Shown: piece by piece, positions 25,135-33,286 of the stretch
Position numbering within the stretch: the stretch's first letter is position 1
Layout: each line of letters begins with the position of its first letter
Assembly: GCA_009787745.1 (NCBI GenBank)
Contig: WQST01000004.1
Span: forward strand, 1 to 33,286
DNA from: Lachnospiraceae bacterium
GTDB lineage: Bacteria; Bacillota; Clostridia; Lachnospirales; Lachnospiraceae
Length of the DNA stretch: 33,286 bases
Direction of reading: 5' to 3'
Program-made: the position numbers and the translations under genes
The notes under the pieces: generated by a model
Seen by the model: the letters and a program-made list of their open reading frames with translations, nothing else
The model's database searches: none
What the model was told of the DNA's origin: nothing

Positions 25135-25683
25135 TCACTTCCTGATAAACCCATTTCGCATTTGCCGGACATCGTTTACTGTTACCAAGGCGGAAGGGGT
25201 ATGCGATCTTATTAAATCAAGTGCTTCCGGAACGCTTTTACGCTTCAAATAAATCATCATAATATTAACTTCCCGCTCAAGCCCTTGTGCCGGAACCGTC
25301 GTCACACCGAAACCCTTTTCGCGAAGCAAAACATTAAGATTTTCTTTCTCGTCTTCTATCTCTTTGATAACATTACCCGCATCCATTTCTTCTGCTATCA
25401 TTACTTGAATTAAAGCCGTTCCCAATGCCAATTTGCCTTCAATAATAACACCGACATAATTCCCGCATGAAAAAGCAAGGCAATAAACCAAAGCTTTTAT
25501 CGGATCTTCTTTCAAGGTTCCTAAAACATTACTGACGACAATTATCCAAATTAATACTTCGACAAACCCTATTAACGCACCAAAAAGCTTTTCGCCGCGA
25601 TTAATTAAAACATTACGAACAGTCGCCAGCGACACTTCCACAAGTTTAGCCGCGAAAATAGCGAAATAAATCAAAATTTGCAT
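25135..25683 (-). CDS. UPF0316-family membrane protein (DUF5698/DUF2179)
   Basis: A 182-residue protein with three hydrophobic segments in the first 85 residues (ILIYFAIFAAKLVEV, GALIGFVEVLIWIIVVSNVL, ALVYCLAFSCGNYVGVIIE) and a soluble C-terminal DUF2179 domain (GFGVTTVPAQG, VNIMMIYLKRK). This is the UPF0316 family (Bacillus YebE-like) of unknown function. The start at 25683 follows GGGGGAT; the longer frame to 25746 runs through a terminator hairpin and is not credible. It sits alone between the beta-galactosidase and ackA genes. Confidence 0.88.
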   Translation of the reverse strand: MQILIYFAIFAAKLVEVSLATVRNVLINRGEKLFGALIGFVEVLIWIIVVSNVLGTLKEDPIKALVYCLAFSCGNYVGVIIEGKLALGTALIQVMIAEEMDAGNVIKEIEDEKENLNVLLREKGFGVTTVPAQGLEREVNIMMIYLKRKSVPEALDLIRSHTPSALVTVNDVRQMRNGFIRK

Positions 25684-25720
25684 TTTATCCCCCACTAACC
25701 TCCATGCCTGCCAACAGCTG

Positions 25721-25754
25721 TATGAAAAGTGTCCGCTTGCGGACACTTTTCATA
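25721..25754. terminator. Perfect hairpin terminator overlapping the GH2 stop codon
   Basis: TATGAAAAGTGTCCGC (25721-25736), two bases, then the exact complement GCGGACACTTTTCATA (25739-25754). The stem has A-rich and T-rich ends around a GC core, the form of a bidirectional intrinsic terminator. It includes the stop codon of the beta-galactosidase gene (25752-25750) and should end that transcript before the UPF0316 gene. Confidence 0.8.
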
Positions 25755-28302
25755 CTCTACTCCATGATATGTGACTAATCGCCTGATAAGAATATAATGG
25801 TGCTTCTTTGTTAGCCGTCACACTTATAATGCAATCACCGGATTCACAGACAGTACTTAGTACCAGCAACGCGCGCCCGTGATAAGCCGCAATTCTATCA
25901 CCGCGAAAACTCTGATGAGACGACGGGTCGCCGTTATCTATACCGATTAATTTCGCCGCTCCTTCTACCTCAATATCCAAAACATCCATTGCTTGCGGGC
26001 AAAAATTTCCCGAGACATCCGTTATTTCAATTTCTACTTGAAAAATTCCCTCATCAGCTGTTAGTGAATAATTTCCTCCGTCATTATCAAGCTCTGAGTA
26101 ACCATTATCATCATAAATCCGCATCTTAATCCGTTCAGGCTTATCAGCTGAACGGATTTCATATCCGATAATTTCATTACCTTCCTCGTCATAGCCGACT
26201 AACCGCATACTGCCCGATTGATACGGTACATCCCACGAAAGAAACAAATCATCAGTACTCGGCAGATATCTTTTTTTCTCGAAATTCCCATATATCTGCG
26301 ACATCCCGTAAGCAGGATAATTCATCGCCTTTCGCCCATATGATTTCCCATTTACGAATAACTCCGCACTATCGCAATTAGTATATCCCAAAAACGGAAT
26401 GACTGTTCCTTCTTCTATATCTAAATTTAGATGCGGCAACAAATATGCCGTCGGCTCATCCCTCTTCCAAATGCTCTGATAAAAATAATAACCGTCCTTT
26501 TCAAACCCACAGGTATCAAGCGCTCCCGAACTGGCAGAACGTTCGGGCCAATGCGCTTCGCCCAGATAATCAATCCCCGTCCACATAAAGTCTCCGGCGA
26601 CATAATCATGTGTCATCGTGAACTTAAGCAATTTTCCGACTGTCACGGGAGTGCTGTAGTATGGTTTTTTACGCCAATCGAAAAGTTCAGCGTCATTAAA
26701 ATGATACTCACCACGGCTTCCGGCGATACTGGTATTTTCTGTTCCGATAATAGTCCATTCCGGATGAGCCGCATGGTCTAAAGCATAAAGTGTCCCGGCG
26801 GTATCACGCCAACGTCCCGCATAATTATAGCCGATCACATCCAGTTCACGCAAAAATTCCTGGGTCGCTTGTTTCGGCTCGGCACCTATTTGGTCGTTTC
26901 CTTGCGTTACGGGACGTTCAGGGTCAAGTGATTTGCAAATCCCTTTAAGCAGTCTTGCGGTCATATGTCCGTCAGGGTCAGTTTGGTCAGGCACTTCGTT
27001 ACCGATACTCCAAATTATGATCGAGGGACGATTGCGGTCGCGGTATAGCATTGCTTTTAAGTCTTGCTCATGGTATTCGTTAAACCACTCCGAATATCCG
27101 CGGCTTTGGTGGGTATTGGCGCCGCCCTCTTTACCTTTTAGCCATTTCCATTCATCAAAGGCTTCTTCCATAACCAGAAAACCTAACTCATCACATAAAT
27201 CAAGCAAGCCCGGGTCGGACGGATTATGTGCGGTACGAATCGCATTCACGCCCATCGCCTTTAGCTTAAGAAGGCGCCGGCGCCAAATAACCTTCGGTAC
27301 TGCCGCACCCATGCATCCGCCGTCATGGTGCAGGCAAACGCCATTAATTTTGTATCTTTGATTATTTAAAATAAAGCCTGATTTATTATCAAAACTAATC
27401 GTGCGGAAACCGATTCGGGTTTTTACTTCATCAAGCAGTTCTCCTGTCGGGTCATAGATTCCTGTCACAAGTTCATATAGATAAGGATTTTCGGGCGACC
27501 AAAGAATTGGCTTCGGTACGGAAAATTCCTGCTCTGACTTCCGCCCGTCTTCATCTTCCCATAACTCGTTAAGCGGTTTTAAATATTCACTGCCGGGAAA
27601 CGAGGCCGCATTTCCATAACCGTCAACCGTAACCTCATTTGTGACGACCTCATTCCCTAAATGGTCGTTTAATGTTGTTTTAAGCTTTGTAAATGCTTTT
27701 CCTTCAATCTTCGTTTCGACTGTAAAAGCCGCTTTTTCATCATTAATTTCCTGATTTTTGAGATAAATTCCATACGGCGGCAAATACGTTTCATTTAATT
27801 GATATAACCAAACCGAACGTGTGATGCCTGAACCTGAATACCAGCGGGAATTAGGCTGCGCTGAATTATCGATTTTTATATCGAGAACAATATTTATGAC
27901 ATTTATGTCATTTTCTTCCGCGGCATTGCACATCTCGTTGACCGCCGCTGTTATATCCCAGCCAAAAGGGGTATATCCGTAGACATGCCGACCTAACCTT
28001 TTTCCGTTAAGCCAGACTTCGGCAAGCATATAAGCACCCTCGAATTTAAGCAAAGTCCGCTTCATGGCAGTACTTTCTTTATCTAAAGTAAAAGTTTTCT
28101 TATACCAGCCAACCCCTGTTTCCACATATCCGCCTGACCCACATGACTTAGCATTCTCTGAAAAAGGGAAGTCAAGGCTAAAATCATGCGGTAATGTAAC
28201 CGCCCGATAGTTTGAAGTTTTGTCGCTGCCAATCGACACGGGAGGTACGGTCCCATGATAAAAAAACCAATCATTGTTTAACTTATTTCGTCCGGATCTC
28301 AT
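25750..28302 (-). CDS. GH2 beta-galactosidase
   Basis: The 850-residue enzyme has the GH2 layout: N-terminal sugar-binding jelly roll (residues 1-170, with AEVWLNGKRLGRHVYGYTPF), an immunoglobulin-like domain, a TIM barrel from about residue 305, and C-terminal beta domains of the DUF4982 kind. The acid/base is Glu436 in IIIWSIGNEVPD and the nucleophile Glu522 in WTIIGTENTS; the RTAHNPSDP motif is present. It should hydrolyse beta-galactosides, though related GH2 enzymes act on beta-glucuronides or mannosides. No signal peptide is seen, so it is cytoplasmic. The ATG at 28302 is preferred to that at 28314 because GGAGG stands 5 bases before it. Confidence 0.92.
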   Translation of the reverse strand: MRSGRNKLNNDWFFYHGTVPPVSIGSDKTSNYRAVTLPHDFSLDFPFSENAKSCGSGGYVETGVGWYKKTFTLDKESTAMKRTLLKFEGAYMLAEVWLNGKRLGRHVYGYTPFGWDITAAVNEMCNAAEENDINVINIVLDIKIDNSAQPNSRWYSGSGITRSVWLYQLNETYLPPYGIYLKNQEINDEKAAFTVETKIEGKAFTKLKTTLNDHLGNEVVTNEVTVDGYGNAASFPGSEYLKPLNELWEDEDGRKSEQEFSVPKPILWSPENPYLYELVTGIYDPTGELLDEVKTRIGFRTISFDNKSGFILNNQRYKINGVCLHHDGGCMGAAVPKVIWRRRLLKLKAMGVNAIRTAHNPSDPGLLDLCDELGFLVMEEAFDEWKWLKGKEGGANTHQSRGYSEWFNEYHEQDLKAMLYRDRNRPSIIIWSIGNEVPDQTDPDGHMTARLLKGICKSLDPERPVTQGNDQIGAEPKQATQEFLRELDVIGYNYAGRWRDTAGTLYALDHAAHPEWTIIGTENTSIAGSRGEYHFNDAELFDWRKKPYYSTPVTVGKLLKFTMTHDYVAGDFMWTGIDYLGEAHWPERSASSGALDTCGFEKDGYYFYQSIWKRDEPTAYLLPHLNLDIEEGTVIPFLGYTNCDSAELFVNGKSYGRKAMNYPAYGMSQIYGNFEKKRYLPSTDDLFLSWDVPYQSGSMRLVGYDEEGNEIIGYEIRSADKPERIKMRIYDDNGYSELDNDGGNYSLTADEGIFQVEIEITDVSGNFCPQAMDVLDIEVEGAAKLIGIDNGDPSSHQSFRGDRIAAYHGRALLVLSTVCESGDCIISVTANKEAPLYSYQAISHISWSRV

Positions 28303-28343
28303 TCTTGCCTCCATCTAATAAATTTAAAAACTGTTTAAATGTG

Positions 28344-28372
28344 TTGAATTATTCCCGCAATAATTATATAAT
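28344..28372 (+). promoter_or_regulatory. Sigma-A promoter of the chemoreceptor gene
   Basis: TTGAAT (28344-28349) and a perfect TATAAT (28367-28372) are separated by 17 bases. It lies about 90 bases before the chemoreceptor start. No motility-type (sigma-28) promoter was recognised. The same AT-rich stretch may hold the divergent GH2 promoter, but no clear box was found for it. Confidence 0.65.
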
Positions 28373-28469
28373 GTGTTATAACTTGTGAAGAAGATGGTAT
28401 TAATTCAACCCAAATTCCTAACTTTTCTATATTATACTATATTTTCACTTCGAAAGCGAGGATAATGCT

Positions 28470-30128
28470 ATGGTAACCAAAAATAATATGTCCCTGAAAG
28501 AAATACATCAATACGTGTCAAAAACTGTCTCAATTTTATCAGCTATTGTAACGGCATTTTTGGTTACGGTTTGTCTTTCCGTCGCTATGTTAAATCATAT
28601 TAATAACAACAAATCCGAAATGACATTGCTTAGCAGTAATATTATGCATAATAATGATTCATTAATTAAGTTAGTGCAATCCTTTATCATCACAGGTGAT
28701 AGCAAAGTCTTCGATTCCTATAACAAAATGTTGAACGACCCTGATGTCTTTGACAACAAGCTGAACCGCATGATGGAAATCGGACTCAGTAAAACCGAAA
28801 CCGAACTTGTCGATAAAATTCTCGGCATCCTTGATGAACTGGCGGCTATCGAAGATAATGCCATCGCCGCTTTAGAAGCCAACGACCATGAGCTTGCCAT
28901 CGCGACTTTATTTAGCCCTGCTTATACTAATTATGACGCCGAGTTAGCAAAGCTGACGCTTTTACTTATTGATACGATTGAACAGCGTTATAATCGAATC
29001 GATGTTATATTTCAAATGATAATTTACTTATTATTAGCTATGACAATTATTTTGTTTATTTATACCAGCATTACTACTAATAAGATGCAGAAGTGGCAAA
29101 GCGAACGAACCCTTGGTCCCATTAAAGCAATCAGCGATATTGCCAACCAAATCGCTAACGGTTATATCGATGTCGAGATGCATAAGGAAAATGATGATGA
29201 AATCGGTGCCTTAATTGACTCGTTTAATAATATGGTACTCAGTGTCAGAAAGCAAACCGAAATCGTCGAAGTCATGGCGACAGGTGATTTTTCTGTAAGT
29301 GTTGAATTAAGAAATGATAAGGATGTGCTTAATATCGCCATTAAGGATATGATTGAGATGACATCCCAAACCTTAAATCTTATCAAGAAATCCGCTAATA
29401 ATGTCAACGATACTACCAGAGAAATGGAAGCTGAAAGTAATAATCTTGTCAATATAACTAATAAACAGTTGGATTCAACCGCCAAATTGGCGGCAGTCGT
29501 TGCAAACCTGTTCGATGAAGCAACCAAAAATGCCGTTAACGCGAAGCAAGTTTCCGCACTCTCATCCCAAATCCATGATGATGCCGTTGTCGGCAGTGAC
29601 ATGGCGAAGTTAGTGGTCAACAAAATGGAAGAGACGAGAACTGCTGTCGATGGGATTACTGATATTATGAATACTATTGAAGGTATTGCTTATCAGACTA
29701 ATTTATTAGCTTTGAATGCTTCCATTGAGGCGGCAAGAGCAGGCGAGCATGGGAAAGGGTTCGCTGTCGTCGCGGATCAGGTTCGCCAGTTAGCCGGGCA
29801 AAGCAGTCAGGCGGTTGAAAAGAGTGCGGGTATTATTAAAAGTGTCACTGAAAGAACCGCCGAAGGAGCCAAACTTTCCAATCAGGCGGCAGAAGCGCTT
29901 AAGCAAATTGTCGAAGGAATTAATCAGGTCTCGCAGTCAATGTTCAATATTTCTGAATCTTTGGCTACACAGAACTCAGAAATCGCCGAAACCAGTGCTA
30001 ATATTAAGGCTTTCAACCAACAAATTCATGATATCGTCACGACCGCCCAAGATAGCGCTGAATCAAGTACGAATCTGTTAACGGATGTCGAGGGACTTAA
30101 TACCTTGATTTCACAGTATAAGTTTTGA
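28470..30128 (+). CDS. Methyl-accepting chemotaxis protein
   Basis: The 552-residue protein has a transmembrane helix at about residues 18-40, a periplasm-side four-helix-bundle sensor domain (about 41-178), a second transmembrane helix (about 181-200), a HAMP linker (about 210-265) and a long coiled-coil signalling domain. The hairpin tip [38 protein letters not shown] is the invariant CheA/CheW contact, here in parts [20 protein letters not shown] and [15 protein letters not shown]. It should steer motility toward or away from a small ligand that cannot be predicted. The ATG follows GAGGA by 8 bases. It is a single gene, convergent with ppdK. Confidence 0.95.
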   Translation: MVTKNNMSLKEIHQYVSKTVSILSAIVTAFLVTVCLSVAMLNHINNNKSEMTLLSSNIMHNNDSLIKLVQSFIITGDSKVFDSYNKMLNDPDVFDNKLNRMMEIGLSKTETELVDKILGILDELAAIEDNAIAALEANDHELAIATLFSPAYTNYDAELAKLTLLLIDTIEQRYNRIDVIFQMIIYLLLAMTIILFIYTSITTNKMQKWQSERTLGPIKAISDIANQIANGYIDVEMHKENDDEIGALIDSFNNMVLSVRKQTEIVEVMATGDFSVSVELRNDKDVLNIAIKDMIEMTSQTLNLIKKSANNVNDTTREMEAESNNLVNITNKQLDSTAKLAAVVANLFDEATKNAVNAKQVSALSSQIHDDAVVGSDMAKLVVNKMEETRTAVDGITDIMNTIEGIAYQTNLLALNASIEAARAGEHGKGFAVVADQVRQLAGQSSQAVEKSAGIIKSVTERTAEGAKLSNQAAEALKQIVEGINQVSQSMFNISESLATQNSEIAETSANIKAFNQQIHDIVTTAQDSAESSTNLLTDVEGLNTLISQYKF

Positions 30129-30189
30129 TGATTAAAGCGCAGAACCTCTGTTAAGCATTAGAGAACTTCGTTTCGCTCAGGAATATAAA

Positions 30190-30224
30190 AATATAGCCCA
30201 CTACTAAATGCAGTGGGCTATATT
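30190..30224. terminator. Bidirectional terminator between the chemoreceptor gene and ppdK
   Basis: AATATAGCCCACT (30190-30202) pairs perfectly with AGTGGGCTATATT (30212-30224) around a 9-base loop. On the reverse strand the stem is followed by TTTTTATATT, and on the forward strand by AATTATTTATTT, so it can stop both convergent transcripts. Confidence 0.85.
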
Positions 30225-30244
30225 AATTATTTATTTAATTACGC

Positions 30245-32896
30245 TTAACCGTGAATAACTTTTCCGCCTTCTTCAGCATGTAACGCTGCTTGCGCGGCGG
30301 CAAGTCTGGCGATCGGGACACGGAAAGGTGAACATGATACATAATCCAGTCCGGCATTGTAGCAGAATTCAATACTACTGGGGTCGCCGCCATGTTCGCC
30401 GCAGATACCAAGCTTGATGCCCGGTCTTGCTTTACGGCCTTTTTCACATGCCATCTGAACCAAGAAACCGACACCGCTCTGGTCAAGGCGAGCAAACGGA
30501 TCTGATTCATAAATCTGTTGTTTGTAATACTCATCAATGAATTTTCCTGTATCATCACGTGAGAAACCAAATGTCATCTGCGTTAAGTCGTTAGTACCAA
30601 AGGAGAAGAAGGCGGCTTCTTCGGCAACTTCATCAGCCAAGATACAAGCACGGGGAATTTCCATCATCGTTCCGACTAAATATTCTATATCGGAATTTTT
30701 CTCTTTCTTAACCAACTCAGCGGTTTCCACAACGATATCTTTAACGAACTTAAATTCTTTCTTCTCGCCCGTCAAAGGAATCATGATTTCGGGAACAATG
30801 TTAAAGCCTTTTTCGTTCTTAACTTCAATAGCGGCTTCCATAACCGCTCTGGTCTGCATCTTGGCAATTTCAGGATAAGTAACCATCAGGCGCAAGCCAC
30901 GATGACCCATCATCGGGTTAAACTCATGGAGGGAATTACAGATATCTTTAACTTCCTGCACGGTCATGCCCATATCTTTTGCTAATGAAGCAATCGCATC
31001 TTCATCAGTCGGAACGAATTCATGGAGAGGGGGATCAAGGAAACGAATTGTGACAGGGAACTCGCCCATAACTTCGTAGATACCTTTAAAGTCGCCCTTC
31101 TGGAAAGGAATCAAAGCATTAAGCGCTTTTTCTCTCATTTCTACATTCGGGGCAAGGATCATTTCACGGATTCTCGGAATACGGTCAGGCTCAAAGAACA
31201 TATGTTCTGTTCTGGTCAGGCCGATACCTTCGGCACCGAATTCAAGCGCTTTACGAGCTTCATCGGGAGCGTCAGCATTGGTACGAACCTTAATCTTACG
31301 GTATTTGTCAGCCCATTTCATAATTTGTGAGAAATTAGCATTTCCGTCGATAGTCGCGTCAATTGTTGCAATATCACCGTCATAAACTTTTCCTGCCGTA
31401 CCGTCTAATGAAATATAATCGCCTTCATTATAGGTTTTGCCGCCTAATTTGAAAAATTTCTCTTCTTCATTGATCGTAATATCACCGCAACCGCAAACAC
31501 AAGCTGTTCCCATTCCGCGGGCAACAACGGCGGCGTGAGAGGTCATTCCGCCGCGGACGGTTAAGATACCCTCGGCGGCGTGCATACCTTCGATATCTTC
31601 AGGGGATGTTTCCAAACGAACGAGGATAACCCTGTTTCCTGCATCGGCGGCGGCTTTAGCTGTCGCGGCGGTAAAATAGACTTTACCTGCGGCGGCACCG
31701 GGTGATGCGGGAAGGGCGGCGCCGATAACCGTTCCGGCCGCAAGCGCTTTCGGGTCAAAGGTCGGATGCAGTAACTGATCGAGTGACTTCGCATCAATTC
31801 TAAGCACGGCGTCTTTATCGGTAATCATGCCTTCATTAACCATATCAACGGCGATCTGTAAAGCTGCCGAAGCAGTTCTCTTGCCGGCTCTGGTCTGGAG
31901 GAAATAAAGTTTTCCGTCTTCAACCGTAAACTCCATATCCTGCATATCTTTATAATGTTTTTCTAAGATTTGCGTAATTTCGATAAATTTGTTGTAGCAT
32001 TCAGGCCATTCTTTCGCCATTTCGGTAATCGGATTCGGCGTGCGGATACCTGCGACAACGTCTTCACCCTGTGCATTGGCAAGATATTCACCGTAGATTT
32101 GGTTAGTCCCGTTAGATGGGTTACGGGTAAAGGCAACGCCTGTCCCTGATGTATCGCCCATATTTCCGAAAACCATCGCCTGAACGTTGACAGCGGTACC
32201 CCAATCGCCGGGGATATCATTCATACGGCGATAAATGATGGCGCGTTCGTTATTCCATGAACGGAAGACGGCGCGGATCGCTTCCATCAATTGAACCTTC
32301 GGATCCTGAGGGAAATCGTCGTTCTTGTTATCTTTGTAAATTTGCTTGTAACGTTTGATAACTTCCTGTAAATCTGCGGCAGTAAGCTCGTAATCATAAT
32401 GAATCCCTTTGGATTCTTTGATTTCTTCCAGAACTTTTTCGAAAAGCTGTTTGCTTACGTCCATAACAACGTCTGAGAACATTTGAATGAAACGGCGATA
32501 TGAATCATATGCAAAACGCGGATTGCCGCTTTTAGCCGCCATACCTTCAACGGAAACATCATTCAAACCAAGATTCAGGATCGTATCCATCATCCCGGGC
32601 ATCGATGCGCGCGAACCCGAACGAACTGAAACCAGTAACGGGTTATCGGTATCACCGAATGATTTGCCTTGTTTCTTTTCAAGTGAAGCAAGACATTTAA
32701 AAATTTCATCTTCCATCTCTTTCGAAACAGTTTTCCCTTGCTCATAGTAATTAGTACAGGCTTCCGTGGTAACCGTAAAACCTTGCGGGATCGGCAGGCC
32801 CAAATTGGTCATTTCTGCCAAGTTAGCGCCCTTTCCTCCCAAAAGATTGCGCATTTCTGCACTTCCTTCTTCAAACTCATAAACCCATTTTGCCAT
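30245..32896 (-). CDS. ppdK: Pyruvate, phosphate dikinase
   Basis: The 883-residue enzyme is full length. It begins KWVYEFEEG with the nucleotide-binding GGKGANLAEM. The phosphohistidine is His454 in RGGMTSHAAVVARGMG. The C-terminal PEP/pyruvate barrel has GLTRTEHMFF, MGHRGLRL, FSFGTNDLTQ and the catalytic Cys832 in GICGEHGGDP. It interconverts pyruvate, ATP and phosphate with PEP, AMP and pyrophosphate, and in anaerobes serves pyrophosphate-saving glycolysis or gluconeogenesis. The start has AAAGGA 9-10 bases upstream. It is transcribed alone and ended by the hairpin at 30190-30224. No regulatory-protein gene (PEP synthase/PPDK regulator) lies in the window. Confidence 0.98.
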   Translation of the reverse strand: MAKWVYEFEEGSAEMRNLLGGKGANLAEMTNLGLPIPQGFTVTTEACTNYYEQGKTVSKEMEDEIFKCLASLEKKQGKSFGDTDNPLLVSVRSGSRASMPGMMDTILNLGLNDVSVEGMAAKSGNPRFAYDSYRRFIQMFSDVVMDVSKQLFEKVLEEIKESKGIHYDYELTAADLQEVIKRYKQIYKDNKNDDFPQDPKVQLMEAIRAVFRSWNNERAIIYRRMNDIPGDWGTAVNVQAMVFGNMGDTSGTGVAFTRNPSNGTNQIYGEYLANAQGEDVVAGIRTPNPITEMAKEWPECYNKFIEITQILEKHYKDMQDMEFTVEDGKLYFLQTRAGKRTASAALQIAVDMVNEGMITDKDAVLRIDAKSLDQLLHPTFDPKALAAGTVIGAALPASPGAAAGKVYFTAATAKAAADAGNRVILVRLETSPEDIEGMHAAEGILTVRGGMTSHAAVVARGMGTACVCGCGDITINEEEKFFKLGGKTYNEGDYISLDGTAGKVYDGDIATIDATIDGNANFSQIMKWADKYRKIKVRTNADAPDEARKALEFGAEGIGLTRTEHMFFEPDRIPRIREMILAPNVEMREKALNALIPFQKGDFKGIYEVMGEFPVTIRFLDPPLHEFVPTDEDAIASLAKDMGMTVQEVKDICNSLHEFNPMMGHRGLRLMVTYPEIAKMQTRAVMEAAIEVKNEKGFNIVPEIMIPLTGEKKEFKFVKDIVVETAELVKKEKNSDIEYLVGTMMEIPRACILADEVAEEAAFFSFGTNDLTQMTFGFSRDDTGKFIDEYYKQQIYESDPFARLDQSGVGFLVQMACEKGRKARPGIKLGICGEHGGDPSSIEFCYNAGLDYVSCSPFRVPIARLAAAQAALHAEEGGKVIHG

Positions 32897-32966
32897 TTTT
32901 TACCAATCCTTTCGTTTTTATATTTTTACCTTTATCAAAAATAGATAAAGTAACATGCTAATAATT

Positions 32967-32994
32967 ACTATAACATAAAATGGAAATTTGTACA
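32967..32994 (-). promoter_or_regulatory. Candidate promoter of ppdK
   Basis: On the reverse strand TGTACA (32994-32989) and TATAGT (32972-32967) are separated by 16 bases. The leader to the ppdK start would be about 65 bases. The boxes are moderate matches. Confidence 0.4.
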
Positions 32995-33043
32995 GCCTTA
33001 AATTGAAGGTATTTTTGATTTTCCCGCGAACTGTTGTTCTTTT

Positions 33044-33286
33044 TCATAGCGGCTTGCTGTCGCCGTGATAAACTTGACTCATCGTCACCAGTGCTAAGGC
33101 GGAAAATACCATTGCATAGGGGAAAAGTGTCATATAAGAATAATATTCTAAAAGAAAACCTGAAAATATCGGGGTGAAAATTTGCGCCGCCATCGAAAAA
33201 ATATAGTATATACCCGTAAACCTGCCGATATTATGCCCTTTACTCATTTCGACGACCATCGGGTATGAATTGACGTTTATCATCGC
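33044..33286 (-). CDS. MFS transporter, C-terminal end (cut by window edge)
   Basis: The last 80 residues of a major facilitator protein; the frame is open to the window end. It shows MINVNSYPMVVEMSKGHNIG, a loop common before transmembrane helix 11 in clostridial sugar-type MFS carriers, then two helices (about GIYYIFSMAAQIFTPIFSGF and LFPYAMVFSALALVTM) and a short polar tail. Substrate and start cannot be seen. The in-frame ATG at 33283 is internal and not the true start. Confidence 0.82.
   Translation of the reverse strand, partial: AMINVNSYPMVVEMSKGHNIGRFTGIYYIFSMAAQIFTPIFSGFLLEYYSYMTLFPYAMVFSALALVTMSQVYHGDSKPL

Noticed and set aside
25684-25746. N-terminal extension of the UPF0316 protein to 25746
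   Set aside because: It would be encoded by the terminator hairpin of the preceding gene; the start at 25683 has its own G-rich ribosome site and the first membrane helix follows directly.

Overview
The window comes from a low-to-moderate GC, probably strictly anaerobic Bacillota (Clostridia-like) bacterium. Evidence: a groES-groEL operon under a CIRCE element, strong AGGAGG ribosome sites, pyruvate phosphate dikinase, acetate kinase, an Agr-type thiolactone peptide system, and iron-sulfur enzymes suited to life without oxygen. I cannot name a species.

Layout. 1-853: start of groEL (cut by the window edge) and groES, leftward, with CIRCE. 920-4086: a rightward ABC exporter operon (two ATPases, one permease) behind a good promoter that carries a perfect palindromic operator. 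4099-4203: a nested palindromic repeat. 4228-5397: a PatB/MalY-type C-S lyase gene, leftward, whose PLP lysine codon reads as methionine. 5857-7401: a GH43 beta-xylosidase, rightward. 7431-23595: an AT-rich, leftward block, described next. 23850-33286: housekeeping and sugar genes (ackA, a UPF0316 membrane protein, a GH2 beta-galactosidase, a chemoreceptor, ppdK, and the end of an MFS transporter).

The main discovery is the 7431-23595 block. It appears to be a quorum-sensing-controlled biosynthetic gene cluster. Right to left it encodes AgrA and AgrC, then AgrB and a 51-aa AgrD pheromone precursor, and directly behind them thirteen closely spaced genes: a nitrilase-fold protein, a UbiV-like and a UbiU-like U32 protein, a three-gene ABC exporter, a methyltransferase, a second nitrilase-fold protein, a PaaK-like adenylate-forming ligase, a DHQ synthase II homologue, a second PaaK-like ligase, a metal-dependent amidohydrolase and an ADTH-synthase-type aldolase.

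The aldolase plus DHQ-synthase-II pair is the known route to 3-amino-4-hydroxybenzoate (GriI/GriH type). Adenylating ligases plus an amidohydrolase-fold cyclase are the known logic for benzoxazole formation. The U32 pair has the iron-sulfur cysteine spacing of UbiU/UbiV, which hydroxylate aromatic rings without oxygen. Both nitrilase-fold proteins have glycine where the catalytic cysteine should be. I infer a carrier-protein-free, oxygen-independent pathway to an aminohydroxybenzoate-derived (perhaps benzoxazole) metabolite that is hydroxylated, methylated and exported, switched on by an Agr cyclic peptide. Enzyme families are read from sequence motifs; the product is inference.
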